DNA of 64,000 bases from contig NZ_SLWO01000002.1 of the NCBI RefSeq assembly GCF_004340665.1, positions 367,587 through 431,586 of the forward strand, read 5' to 3'. Made by a program: the position numbers and the translations under genes. Each line of letters opens with the position of its first letter. The first letter of the stretch is position 1. The notes beneath the pieces were generated by a model. That model ran no database searches and was not told the DNA's origin. It saw nothing but the letters and a program-made list of their open reading frames with translations. The DNA comes from Pedobacter psychrotolerans (GTDB lineage Bacteria; Bacteroidota; Bacteroidia; Sphingobacteriales; Sphingobacteriaceae). Below are positions 9,564 to 18,380 of the stretch, piece by piece.

Positions 9564-10688
9564 TCAATTACTCACGATCACCTTGCCGGAAGTTATTTTA
9601 AAGTGTACTTTTCCCAATTTCTCCAGATTAGCTAAGGATTCGGACAAGTTTTTAGCACGGGAAAATGTTCCTCCGAACCTTTCTGTGCTCTTTTTATCTA
9701 AAAATTCAACATCAACATCGTACCACCTGCTCATTATTTTCATAATGGTGTAGATACTTTGGTTATCAAACTGGAAATAGCCATTTTTCCAGGATAGTAC
9801 TTCATCTGTATTAATTGGTTCAATGCTGATTCCCTGATTAGCCAGGCTGGTTACTGCGCCCTGCCCTGGATGTACGAGTTGAAATTTGCCTGAATTTCCT
9901 TTTCGAACATTAATTAACCCGCTGATCAAAGCAGTTGTTGTCTGCTCATCCTCCGCATAGGCGCTGACGTTAAAATGCGTTCCCAAAACCGTTATTTGCT
10001 GGTCGGCAGCCGATACAATAAAGGGCTTGTTTTGATCATGTGCCACTTCAAAGTAAGCCTCGCCCGTTACCGTGACCGATCTCTTTCCTCCGGTAAAAGC
10101 TACCGGAAACGTAATAGATGAGGCAGCATTGAGCCATACCTTTGTTCCATCAGAAAGGACCAGCTGGTATTCTCCGCCGCGGGGCGTCGTGACTTTATTA
10201 AACAGATCAGCCTTATTCTTACTCACATTTGATTTTGCATAAACCAGTGTCCCATCATTTTTCTGGCTAATGCTTACTTCGCCTTGGGTGGATATATTTC
10301 CTGAAATATTTTTTCCGAGTACCACATCCTTCCCCCCTGCCAACGTTAAAATAGCTTTATTGCTTCCGGGTTTAATCTCTTTAATCTGCTGATGGGTAAG
10401 CGTCTGTTTTTTAGTGTAGTTTGTTTGCCCAGGCCAAAATATCGCAGCAATTAGGAAAACTGCTGCCGCAGCAGATAACCACTGCCATAACTGATGTTTC
10501 TTCGGGGAAGGATTCAATTTAACCCAAACCCTTTCCTGAGCTTGCTTAATATCTTCAGCTCCTATATCCTGATTTTCAGGCTTCCAGTTCAGGTACCAGG
10601 TTTCCAGAAAATCAAGTTCATCGGGCTGTATAGAGCCATTCTTGAATTTTTGCAGCAAATCATCAATATCGTACTGGCGAGGCATCAT
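9564..10688 (-). CDS. FecR-family anti-sigma factor (PUL1)
   Basis: Inner-membrane anti-sigma regulator. A cytoplasmic helical N-terminus (about 1-75, with WYLNWKP) is followed by one membrane segment (LSAAAAVFLIAAIFW), then the periplasmic FecR domain with VTTPRGGEYQLVLSDGTKVWLNAASSI broken here as TTPRGGEYQLVLSDG and VWLNAASS, and a C-terminal DUF4974-type region (IMSRWYDVDVEF; GTFSRAKNLSESL). The longest frame starts with TTG at 10715; I chose the tandem ATG at 10688. It receives the signal from the STN domain of the adjacent SusC and controls the sigma factor encoded 65 bp upstream. Confidence 0.93.
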   Translation of the reverse strand: MMPRQYDIDDLLQKFKNGSIQPDELDFLETWYLNWKPENQDIGAEDIKQAQERVWVKLNPSPKKHQLWQWLSAAAAVFLIAAIFWPGQTNYTKKQTLTHQQIKEIKPGSNKAILTLAGGKDVVLGKNISGNISTQGEVSISQKNDGTLVYAKSNVSKNKADLFNKVTTPRGGEYQLVLSDGTKVWLNAASSITFPVAFTGGKRSVTVTGEAYFEVAHDQNKPFIVSAADQQITVLGTHFNVSAYAEDEQTTTALISGLINVRKGNSGKFQLVHPGQGAVTSLANQGISIEPINTDEVLSWKNGYFQFDNQSIYTIMKIMSRWYDVDVEFLDKKSTERFGGTFSRAKNLSESLANLEKLGKVHFKITSGKVIVSN

Positions 10689-10753
10689 TTGGTTTGGGTT
10701 ATAAAGTATAGACAATTGTCTACCCTGGTATGGGGGTAAAAAATAGATGGTAA

Positions 10754-11326
10754 TCAGAAAAAAAATATAGTAATGAAAATAAGCACCCCAAGTTTTACCC
10801 TGAGTACCTTCAAAGCATTTTTCACATGGCTCCTAACAGATTGTTCGGTGATATCCAGGTGATCGGCAATTTCATTATAGGTAAGGTGATCAGCCCTGCT
10901 CATTAAAAAGACCTTTCGCATTTTGGGCGGCAAAGCATCTATTTCATGATCGATCAGCTTACTTAGCATTTTTTCCCTTACCAGATGGTCGGTTATGGCT
11001 TCAAATTTCTCATCCAAAGCCAGGGTTACTTTATATTTCCCTTCAAAATTATGACGGGCAATCAGGTTCAGTACCCGGTTTTTAGTGGCCGTGATTAAGT
11101 AGTTGATTAAACTTGTTCGGATGCATATTTTACTACAGTTTGTCCAGATATCCAAAAAAATCTCCTGAATTACATCTTCTGCTTCCTGTGAATTTTTTAA
11201 ACGATTTCGGGCGTGAACATACAGCACGCTAAAATAGCGCTCATAGAGTTCGGCATACGCAAGACGATCACCTGACTTGAGTAAATCCCAAAGTTGTAGA
11301 TCGGATAGACAATTATATTTGGTCAT
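10754..11326 (-). CDS. ECF sigma factor (PUL1)
   Basis: 190-residue sigma-70 of the extracytoplasmic-function type. Sigma region 2 is at about 20-90 (YERYFSVLYVHARNRLKNSQEAEDVIQEIFLDIW) read here by its parts: AYAELYERYF and AEDVIQEIFLDIW. Region 4 with helix-turn-helix is at about 130-180 (LPPKMRKVFLMSRADHLTYN; EIADHLDITEQSVRSH). The last 14 residues are very hydrophobic (LIFITIFFF). First gene of the PUL1 regulatory unit, followed by FecR. It should direct transcription of the downstream susC/susD and probably its own operon. Confidence 0.95.
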   Translation of the reverse strand: MTKYNCLSDLQLWDLLKSGDRLAYAELYERYFSVLYVHARNRLKNSQEAEDVIQEIFLDIWTNCSKICIRTSLINYLITATKNRVLNLIARHNFEGKYKVTLALDEKFEAITDHLVREKMLSKLIDHEIDALPPKMRKVFLMSRADHLTYNEIADHLDITEQSVRSHVKNALKVLRVKLGVLIFITIFFF

Positions 11327-11524
11327 CGGTTAAAGTTTTGTGCAAATGCAAAGTTCTTAGCGCTTTCACCGTAATCAAATGTAATAATAGGGAAATATAA
11401 TCGCAACCCAATCTGTCTGACAGGAGGCTTTCAATGAAATTAGCAGTACCATTTTATTTAAAATAAGCGGATTGTTTTCCATATCATATGGCCTACCAAA
11501 TGGCTGATATTAAAGGCAAGTCAT

Positions 11525-12550
11525 TTAAACAGAGTTTCTGAGGGTTACTTTAAATGGGATTGCGTTACGGGATACATCATCTTCCATAATCATATCTGCA
11601 GTGGTCTCACCCATCATTACAAAATCTGTGGAGATGGTGGTGATTCCATTTAAAATCAGTCGTTTGATTGGTGTTTCATTGTAAGAAATGATGCCGATAT
11701 CCTTACCTATGACCAGTTGAGTAAGTAAAGATTTATCTATCAAATCAATCAAGTCATCTTCCATGAGGTTGATATATACCGTGCCCGGCATTAAGGTTTC
11801 ATTTTTAAGATTTGATAAAATTTCGTAATCATAAGCATATTGAACACAAAAATTAATGAATCCGGCAAGAATGGATTTAGAATAATAGCTATTAGCCGGA
11901 AAAATGATTTTTAAGATTTGATATTTCCGGAGTCGCTCATTCAACTCCTCTAAAGCGTGGTAAATATCTTTTTCAAAGTCTTCATAAACGGCTCTGAAGT
12001 TTCCGGAAACCTCATTTATCATTTTATCTACCAGAACAAGTTTATCTTTTGGAATAGTATCTATAATTTTATAACTGTGTTCATCTTCATCAAAAAAATG
12101 AGGAATAATAACCACTTTATCGTACAGCCCCGCTTTGTCTTCAATTAATTTTTTAAAGGTTCTGAAATCATTATTATAAATGTAAAAGTCAATTGCACCA
12201 TTAGCCCCAAGTTTAGCTACCAAAGCATCGTATATGATTTTCTTATGGTTACTCAACTTATTAAATAACAGCAATACCCTTTTCTGGCGATCAAAGGAAA
12301 CACTGGAAATAAAATAACCTTTACCGGGAACAGAATCGACCACTCCGTTCTTTTTTAGATGCCCATAAGCTCGCTCAACGGTATTTCGAGCTACCTCAAG
12401 GGCCATACTCAAATCATTTATGGAAGGAAGTGTATCCTGAAGATGTAATTCCTTGGTTTCAATACCAGCCAAAACTGAATTAAATATCTGCAGATATTTA
12501 GGCGTAACCGACTCTTCATTCAGCTTGATAAATTTTAAATAATTCTTCAT
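11525..12550 (-). CDS. GntR-type regulator with sugar-binding-protein-like effector domain
   Basis: 341 residues from ATG 12550 (the longer frame to 12574 begins with TTG). The winged helix of the GntR family is at about residues 10-80 (LPSINDLSMALEVARNTVERAY; KGYFISS). The remaining 250 residues alternate strands and helices like the periplasmic-binding-protein fold of LacI regulators (RVLLLFNKLSNHKK, VVIIPHFFD, IGIISYNETP, TADMIME). Bacteroidota use such fusions to sense monosaccharides. It lies between PUL1 and the tail of the mannan operon, on the same strand as both, so its target cannot be decided from position. Confidence 0.85.
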   Translation of the reverse strand: MKNYLKFIKLNEESVTPKYLQIFNSVLAGIETKELHLQDTLPSINDLSMALEVARNTVERAYGHLKKNGVVDSVPGKGYFISSVSFDRQKRVLLLFNKLSNHKKIIYDALVAKLGANGAIDFYIYNNDFRTFKKLIEDKAGLYDKVVIIPHFFDEDEHSYKIIDTIPKDKLVLVDKMINEVSGNFRAVYEDFEKDIYHALEELNERLRKYQILKIIFPANSYYSKSILAGFINFCVQYAYDYEILSNLKNETLMPGTVYINLMEDDLIDLIDKSLLTQLVIGKDIGIISYNETPIKRLILNGITTISTDFVMMGETTADMIMEDDVSRNAIPFKVTLRNSV

Positions 12551-12820
12551 ACATATAAAATTTTCGACATTCAATCTGTTACGGTTCGAGAATGGGAAGG
12601 GTTACATATGACTAGACAGTTAACACCAAGACTATGGGGGTAAAAAATTTTAATTATTAATTTTTAGTTTCCTGAATGAGAAAGGAAATCATGTATGGAT
12701 ATTTTCTCGTGATTGGTGATCATGCCAACCAGAAGTATAAAATATGTAGACCGATAGGTTATGGCGGTCGCAACTCCCCTCCTTTTTTTAAGAAGAGAAT
12801 GCCTGAAAGGCGGGGTGGTT

Positions 12821-12895
12821 AAGCCCCTATCCGCCTAGCGGCACCTTTCCCCTGAAAGGGAAAGGGCGATGAAAAAAATATTTATGGAAGCTAAA
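12821..12895. repeat. dispersed intergenic repeat, copy A
   Basis: A 75-nt element starting AAGCCCCTATCCGCC that recurs at 47596-47670 with roughly nine in ten bases identical. It includes the hairpin CCTTTCCCCTGAAAGGGAAAGG-like fold (12844-12865) and a conserved tail GAAAAAAATATTTAT. Just before it is GGCGGGGTGGTT, the same motif that borders the 2242-2341 element. The gap 12551-13022 holds no gene that I can support. Confidence 0.75.
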
Positions 12896-13022
12896 AGCAC
12901 ATCGCAAAATCAGTTGGTTCGCTGATTAAACTACAATCTTTCTGTTTGATCTCATGCTGTGAATTTTTAATTCAAGTTATGCGATTTTATCTCATATTAC
13001 TTACTTTCCTTCTAAAGAAAGA

Positions 13023-14201
13023 CTATTTATTTTTGATATTTAACAAACTCATTCTGGCATACAGCTCTGCGATGCAAGCCTGATCGAGCAACCATTTAGG
13101 TTTCTTTTTTGAGGCTTCATCAGTTGCCCATTTCGCCGTTAAAAACCCGTACTGATCAGCTGATTTTTTCCATGCTTTATCTAAATCTGAGGCTACAGCA
13201 TTGATGTAAACCGGATTTTGATTAATGTGATAAAGTGCTTCATACCCACGGAATAAAACCGTAACAAACCAAGGCAGATCGATATTAAAATGCCTGTCCA
13301 GGCTTTTATTCCGATTAGAGAAGAAACGATATGAATTTGCAGCCACGAGTTCAGCTTCTTTTAAATATTTTGATTCTTTGGTGAATTGATAAAGCAGTAC
13401 AGAAGCTTCCAGCATCGAACCTGTATTGTAAGTGTAATAAACCCCATTCGGCTTACCATCCATTTTAACATCATTGTAATAAATTCCATCCGGATTTCTA
13501 AGGGTATCATGCATCCAGTTGTAAAACTTCTTACCCCAATTCAGGTAAACCGGATCATTTGTACATTGATAAAGTTTCAATGCAGCCAGTGTAGACATTC
13601 CGTTGCTGCAAGCCGGCTTCTGGTCTTTGTGACCTTCCAGCCAATACACTCCACCGCCCAGCTGATCATCCCATCCGCTTAAAATAAAATCAAAAACTTC
13701 CTTTGCTTTGGTGATATACTTTTGATCTTTTGTATTTAAATAAGCTTCCAGGTAATCAATGCAAACCAGTGCGTTATCGTCATAATATCGATCTGATTTC
13801 TCCAGCGTAGCCGGATAGGCCTGGTAACCTACGGGAGATCTGGTGGTATCGCGATAGGCCGAAACTCCAGTGGTTAGCGTATCCAGGTATTGATTGTATT
13901 TAGACTTTAAATCCGGATAGCGCACCAACACATTTGCGGCTGAGAACATTCCTGAAAACGGCCACAGAAAACTAACCGCTTTGGCATCTACATTTGCACC
14001 CTGAAAGTAATCCAGCGAAACCTTTTTTCCCGATGGATAATTCTCACTGAACAGACCAGGATATTGTTGCACCCGGTAATGATTCCATATTTTATGAAAC
14101 ATGGCATCTGCCCTATCTTTGTATAGTGCATTGTGTTTTGTCTCCTGGGCAGCTCCATTCAAGCAAAAAAACAGGCTTAAGAAGTAAAGGTATGGCTTCA
14201 T
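13023..14201 (-). CDS. GH76 endo-alpha-1,6-mannanase (secreted)
   Basis: 392 residues, last gene of the mannan operon. The signal peptide is cleaved near CLNGAAQE (about residue 19), with no lipobox, so it is probably periplasmic. GH76 enzymes are (alpha/alpha)6 barrels that cut alpha-1,6-mannan backbones using two adjacent aspartates: SDRYYDDNALVCIDYLEAY at about residues 137-155 carries the Asp-Asp pair. Other family traits are GGGVYWLEG and the aromatic repeats FYNWMHDTL and YNTGSMLEAS. It is separated from the GH92 upstream by the 540-bp repeat block, so its expression may differ from the rest of the operon. Confidence 0.92.
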   Translation of the reverse strand: MKPYLYFLSLFFCLNGAAQETKHNALYKDRADAMFHKIWNHYRVQQYPGLFSENYPSGKKVSLDYFQGANVDAKAVSFLWPFSGMFSAANVLVRYPDLKSKYNQYLDTLTTGVSAYRDTTRSPVGYQAYPATLEKSDRYYDDNALVCIDYLEAYLNTKDQKYITKAKEVFDFILSGWDDQLGGGVYWLEGHKDQKPACSNGMSTLAALKLYQCTNDPVYLNWGKKFYNWMHDTLRNPDGIYYNDVKMDGKPNGVYYTYNTGSMLEASVLLYQFTKESKYLKEAELVAANSYRFFSNRNKSLDRHFNIDLPWFVTVLFRGYEALYHINQNPVYINAVASDLDKAWKKSADQYGFLTAKWATDEASKKKPKWLLDQACIAELYARMSLLNIKNK

Positions 14202-14246
14202 TATGTTATTTATTTATTAAGGTTATGGGTATGATTAGATCAAATT

Positions 14247-14752
14247 CGTCATTGGATGCACGAAGCAATCTCATCTATAAGAAAGATTGCTTCGTCGCTG
14301 AAAAAGCTTCCTCGCAATGACGATGAGCGGTGAAGACTCTTTTATTAAAGCCTAAATATGAACGGTCGTCATTGCGAGGCACGAAGTAATCTCATTTATA
14401 AGAAAGATTGCTTCGTCGCTGAAAAGCTTCCTCGCAATGACGATGAGCGGTGAAGACTCTTTTATTAAAGCCTAAATATGAACAGTCGTCATTGCGAGGC
14501 ACGAAGCAATCTCATCTATAAGAAAGCTTGCTTTGTCGCTGAAAAAGCTTCCTCGCAATGACGATGAACGTTGAAGACTCTTTTATTAAAGCCTAAATAT
14601 GAACGGTCGTCATTGCGAGGCACGAAGCAATCCTAATGCGTTCGCTATAAGATTGCTATGAGATTGCTTCGTCGCTAAAAAGCTTCCTCGCAATGACGAT
14701 GAGCGGTAAAGACTCTTTTATTAAAGCCTAAATATGAACGGTCGTCATTGCG
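14247..14752. repeat. tandem array of hairpin repeats (four units plus a terminal stub)
   Basis: Units start with CGTCATTG at 14247, 14367, 14487 and 14608, and a stub is at 14743-14752, giving periods of 120, 120, 121 and 135 nt. Each unit has a left arm CGTCATTGCGAGGCACGAAG and a right arm GCTTCCTCGCAATGACG that pair, then a constant 42-nt spacer containing GAAGACTCTTTTATTAAAGC. Unit 1 has a decayed left arm (CATTGGATGC); unit 4 carries a 14-nt insertion. The stub supplies the stop codon of the GH92 gene. A decayed half copy lies at 62323-62365. The block sits within the mannan operon. Confidence 0.95.
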
Positions 14753-17099
14753 CTGATGGTGGCGGCAATTTCACACCCCAGTTTTGATTGGGTTGATCAC
14801 CCATTTTTAAAGTCAATGTTCCACCTTTCATCAGTTCATCCCGGTAAAGCCACGCATTGTTCAGCGTTTTACCATTCCACGTTGCAGACTGTACATAAAC
14901 GTTTTGCTTCGAATTATTGCTGGTTTTGATCAGGAGTTTCTTCCCATTGCCGAGGCGTATTTCTGATTGATCAAAAACTGGACTTCCAATTTGAAGGGTT
15001 GGCCGGGCATCAGTTAATCCTTTCACATCAAACAAACCTATAGAAGCCATTACATACCATGAACCTAACTGTCCCTGATCTTCATCCTGCCCGTAGCCGT
15101 AACCATGAATGCTTTCGGTTCCATAAAACTCATCACAGATCGCCCTGGTCCATTTTTGTGTTAACCATGGAGCCGATGAATAATTAAAAAGCCAGCTGAT
15201 GTGCAAATTGGGCTGATTTCCATGGTTATAAAGCGATTGAATCCCTGCAAAAGCATCAATCGTTTTGCCTCCACCGAAAGCATTTTTCTGCGAGGTTTCG
15301 AAAATATTATTCAGACGTTCATTGAAAGTTTTAGTTCCTATTTCAGCAATTAAACCCTTTGGATTTTGAGGAACATAAAAAGTATATTGTGTTGCATTCC
15401 CTTCCTGAAAACCTCTCCAGGCTTCTAATGGATTAAAATTTTCGATAAACTTTCCACTTTGGTTCTTTGGTCTGATCAGCTTCAAATCCTGATCAAACAA
15501 TAACCGCCAGCCATTTGATAAACCCATCAGCTTTTTATAATCCGCTGTTTTCCCCATCTGTTTGGCCAGTTGAGCCGCAGCAAAAGCACTGTAACTGTAT
15601 TCCATGGTATGGGAGCCAGAAAAATGCGAACCAGTAGAATCCGTTTTATCGGCATCCAAATAAGGTACAAAGCCGTTTTGCACAAAGCTTTTGGTATCGG
15701 TTTTACCTGATCCAACCAATCTGTTCTCGAAGTTTAATTCATTACCCAATACCGCTTTGTAGGCTAAATTTAAATCATAATCACGGATTCCGGCCTGATA
15801 AGCACCGGCAATAGCAAGGCCTACAAAATTGGTTCCTACTCCTGACACGAAATTGCTATTGGCTATTCCGTCCCCAAACCAACCGCGTTCTTTATAAATC
15901 TCCAGTTGCGTATGTACAAAATCATTGTAGTGCGAAGGATAAGACAATGCCCACAGTTGCGTAATGTTCCAGAAACCGCCCCAAATGGCATCGGTATTCA
16001 TAAAATTATAGCTGAATTTACCATTTTGGTCTTTGGGTAATTGTCCGATAGTGCCATCATGCCGGGGAAAATTTCCGTTGATGTCGCTGGCAATTCCACG
16101 ACCAAGTAAGGCATGATATAATCCGGTGTAAAATTTCACCAGATCGACTTGATTTTTACCGGAAACTTTGATTTTAGCCAACTCATTCTGCCATTCCGAT
16201 TGAGCGGCCTTTTTAGCACCATCAAAATTTAAATCAGCGGCTTCGGTCTGCAAATTGAGTTTAGCATTTTGAACTGAAGTATACGATAAACCCACTTTGA
16301 TTTCTACACTTTCATTTGCTTTGGTTGGATAACCTAAAAACAATCCTGCTCCAATCCCCTGCGATGTTCTGGTATTTGTACTGGTTTTTTCCTGATTGAA
16401 AGCCCCTACACTGGCTGGCTTTTTATTAAGTTCACCATAGAAATACATGGCTACCCGTCCGCCTTCATCATAAGTTTTTACATATTTTGGATAGGTGATC
16501 ACGAAGCCTTCAAAATGCGTATCATCTGTCATTTTAATGGACGCATCTGTTACCGGACCGCTTTCTCCCTGAATGTTACCAATGGAAAGAATTATCCTCG
16601 ACTGCTGATTTTCTGGAAAAGTGTACCTGTGGAAACCCACTCTTTTAGTGGCGGTAAGCTCTGCCTTTATTTTAAAATCATCAAGTAATACCGAATAATA
16701 GCCGGGCTGGGCAATCTCATTTTTACGATCAAAAGCAGATCGATAACCGCTTCCAGCCTTATCGAGCAAACCTGGCACCGTTTTGAGCTCACCTGCTGTG
16801 GGCATAAAACTCACACCGCCTACCTGCCATTCGTGGAAATGCACAAAACCTTCAATGGAGTTATGCCGTGTATCGTAACCTACGGCTTCCCAGCCTTGCA
16901 GGTTTCCATAACTTCCATTGGTGGAAGGCGCCAGTTTAGCCATCCCGTAAGGCACAGCGGCAGGGGTATAAAAAAACCACCTGCTATGCGCCGTGCCTAT
17001 ATTCGGGTTGACAAACTTTAAGAGATCCTGCGCAAAAGCACACGGCACCACGAAAAGCGAGAGCATCAAAATAAGGAATGTTTTATTGGCCGTTTTCAT
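14745..17099 (-). CDS. GH92 exo-alpha-mannosidase, divergent (mannan PUL)
   Basis: 784 residues from ATG 17099 (signal peptide FLILMLSLFVVPCAFAQD). GH92 enzymes are calcium-dependent exo-mannosidases that trim alpha-mannan side chains. Seen here: the N-terminal FVNPNIGTAHSRWF, an EGNATQYTFYVP motif (near residue 570) holding the general acid Glu, HGNQP (near 625), and a DEDQGQLGSWYV segment (near 675) with the acidic residues of the active site. The usual WDTFR motif of the family is replaced by IWGGFWN (near 375), so specificity may differ from common alpha-1,2-mannosidases. The stop codon lies inside the adjoining repeat. 23 bp downstream of the GH76 lipoprotein gene. Confidence 0.9.
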   Translation of the reverse strand: MKTANKTFLILMLSLFVVPCAFAQDLLKFVNPNIGTAHSRWFFYTPAAVPYGMAKLAPSTNGSYGNLQGWEAVGYDTRHNSIEGFVHFHEWQVGGVSFMPTAGELKTVPGLLDKAGSGYRSAFDRKNEIAQPGYYSVLLDDFKIKAELTATKRVGFHRYTFPENQQSRIILSIGNIQGESGPVTDASIKMTDDTHFEGFVITYPKYVKTYDEGGRVAMYFYGELNKKPASVGAFNQEKTSTNTRTSQGIGAGLFLGYPTKANESVEIKVGLSYTSVQNAKLNLQTEAADLNFDGAKKAAQSEWQNELAKIKVSGKNQVDLVKFYTGLYHALLGRGIASDINGNFPRHDGTIGQLPKDQNGKFSYNFMNTDAIWGGFWNITQLWALSYPSHYNDFVHTQLEIYKERGWFGDGIANSNFVSGVGTNFVGLAIAGAYQAGIRDYDLNLAYKAVLGNELNFENRLVGSGKTDTKSFVQNGFVPYLDADKTDSTGSHFSGSHTMEYSYSAFAAAQLAKQMGKTADYKKLMGLSNGWRLLFDQDLKLIRPKNQSGKFIENFNPLEAWRGFQEGNATQYTFYVPQNPKGLIAEIGTKTFNERLNNIFETSQKNAFGGGKTIDAFAGIQSLYNHGNQPNLHISWLFNYSSAPWLTQKWTRAICDEFYGTESIHGYGYGQDEDQGQLGSWYVMASIGLFDVKGLTDARPTLQIGSPVFDQSEIRLGNGKKLLIKTSNNSKQNVYVQSATWNGKTLNNAWLYRDELMKGGTLTLKMGDQPNQNWGVKLPPPSAQ

Positions 17100-17122
17100 A
17101 AGGTTAGCTAGCATAAAATGAA

Positions 17123-18331
17123 TTAATATTTAGAAAGGAGTGCCTGAATCCGCTGCATCCAGGCCTGATCTACCGTTTCAATTTCAGGCGAACGGTTTTG
17201 CCCGTCAAAGCCTGCGAAGAAATAATATCCGAAGGTAGTTTGATTCCGGTTGGCGATGTTTAACCTGTTGATATTTTCTTTTGCATACACCAGCCAGCTT
17301 TCATTTTTATCGGCTTCATACAGTCGGATCATGGCCTGCGATCCCCATGCACACCATGCCGGGTTAATTCTGGTTTCATTGGTATTGAAAATATATCCTT
17401 TCCAGGCAGAGTTCCATAACGTAATATTCATGGCTTTTCCTATGTTTTGTGCCCGGGTAAGATAAGCCGGATCGTTCATGATTTTGCTGTACAAAATAAA
17501 AGCCTCTACCATAATGGCATTATCATAAGTGAACTTATCCGTGTGTCTTTTGCCCTCACCCGGACCATCAATTTTCCAGATGTATAAACCACTGATCGGA
17601 TCATACATTTTTGCATTCAGCCAATCATTCACCTGTTTTGCCCAATCGCGGTAAATGCTTTCACCCGTTAAACTGTAAAGCTTTAAAAATAACTGCAGTG
17701 TGAGTCCGTTGGTTTGGGTAGGTTTCTCCGGCTTTAAAGTATTCCAGTAAAATCCGCCACCATAAACATTGTCCCACAAACCAGAATTGATTAACCAATC
17801 GCCGCAGGCTTTGGCCTTGGCTAAATAAGCCTGTTTGTCTGCACCTGTCGTTACCTCATACGCTTCCAGATAAACCATTCCGCTCAGGGCATTATCATCT
17901 ACATATTTATCGCCACCAGCCCCGCTTCCATCCAGATTTACGGAAGCAAAATAACCACCCCGTAAATCTTTTTTATCCCACATGTTCTCCATGAATTTGA
18001 AAGTATTATTCATGTAGGCCAGGTGTTTGGTCTGGCCGATTCCCACCATTGCGGCATCGGCATAAATCTGACTCACGTTGTACCATTCATAACAATTATT
18101 GGCGTGCGTGGTGGTATTTGCCCGGTAGCCGTAACTGGCGGTTAACAAATTATTCGTGGTAAAAGTGTGTGTTTCCTGCGCCAGTTTTAGGTAGTCAACC
18201 GATGCACCCGGGCCTGTAGTGGGAGGCACAACCGGCGGTGGTGTTACCGGAGCAACTGCCGAATCCTTTTTACAGGCGGCCCAAAAAAAGATGGACAAAA
18301 TCAGCAAGGCATTTAAAAATATCTTTTTCAT
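17123..18331 (-). CDS. GH76 endo-alpha-1,6-mannanase, surface lipoprotein
   Basis: 402 residues with a lipoprotein signal (LSIFFWAACKKD, Cys about 20) and a proline/threonine-rich linker (about 28-42), so it is expected on the outer-membrane surface, cutting mannan before import. The GH76 catalytic Asp-Asp pair is in DKYVDDNALSGMVYLEAY (about 150-165). GGGFYWNT and FTYDNAIMVEAFILY are family features. It lies 49 bp downstream of the SusE-like gene in the operon. Together with the secreted GH76 at 13023-14201 it gives a surface and a periplasmic backbone-cutting enzyme. Confidence 0.92.
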   Translation of the reverse strand: MKKIFLNALLILSIFFWAACKKDSAVAPVTPPPVVPPTTGPGASVDYLKLAQETHTFTTNNLLTASYGYRANTTTHANNCYEWYNVSQIYADAAMVGIGQTKHLAYMNNTFKFMENMWDKKDLRGGYFASVNLDGSGAGGDKYVDDNALSGMVYLEAYEVTTGADKQAYLAKAKACGDWLINSGLWDNVYGGGFYWNTLKPEKPTQTNGLTLQLFLKLYSLTGESIYRDWAKQVNDWLNAKMYDPISGLYIWKIDGPGEGKRHTDKFTYDNAIMVEAFILYSKIMNDPAYLTRAQNIGKAMNITLWNSAWKGYIFNTNETRINPAWCAWGSQAMIRLYEADKNESWLVYAKENINRLNIANRNQTTFGYYFFAGFDGQNRSPEIETVDQAWMQRIQALLSKY

Positions 18332-18380
18332 AAGTAGATTTTTAATCCACCGGCCTAAACCGATGGAGATTTAACGTAGG

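Noticed and set aside
11525..12550. LacI-family repressor
   Set aside because: The effector domain is LacI-like, but the N-terminal winged helix is of the GntR type (SINDLSMALEVARNTVERAY).
14126..14320. 64-codon plus-strand frame
   Set aside because: Spans the start of the GH76 gene in antisense and the first hairpin repeat.
14247..14752. Tandem repeats considered as a CRISPR array
   Set aside because: Units are 120-135 nt, nearly identical throughout and internally palindromic; there are no variable spacers and no cas genes.
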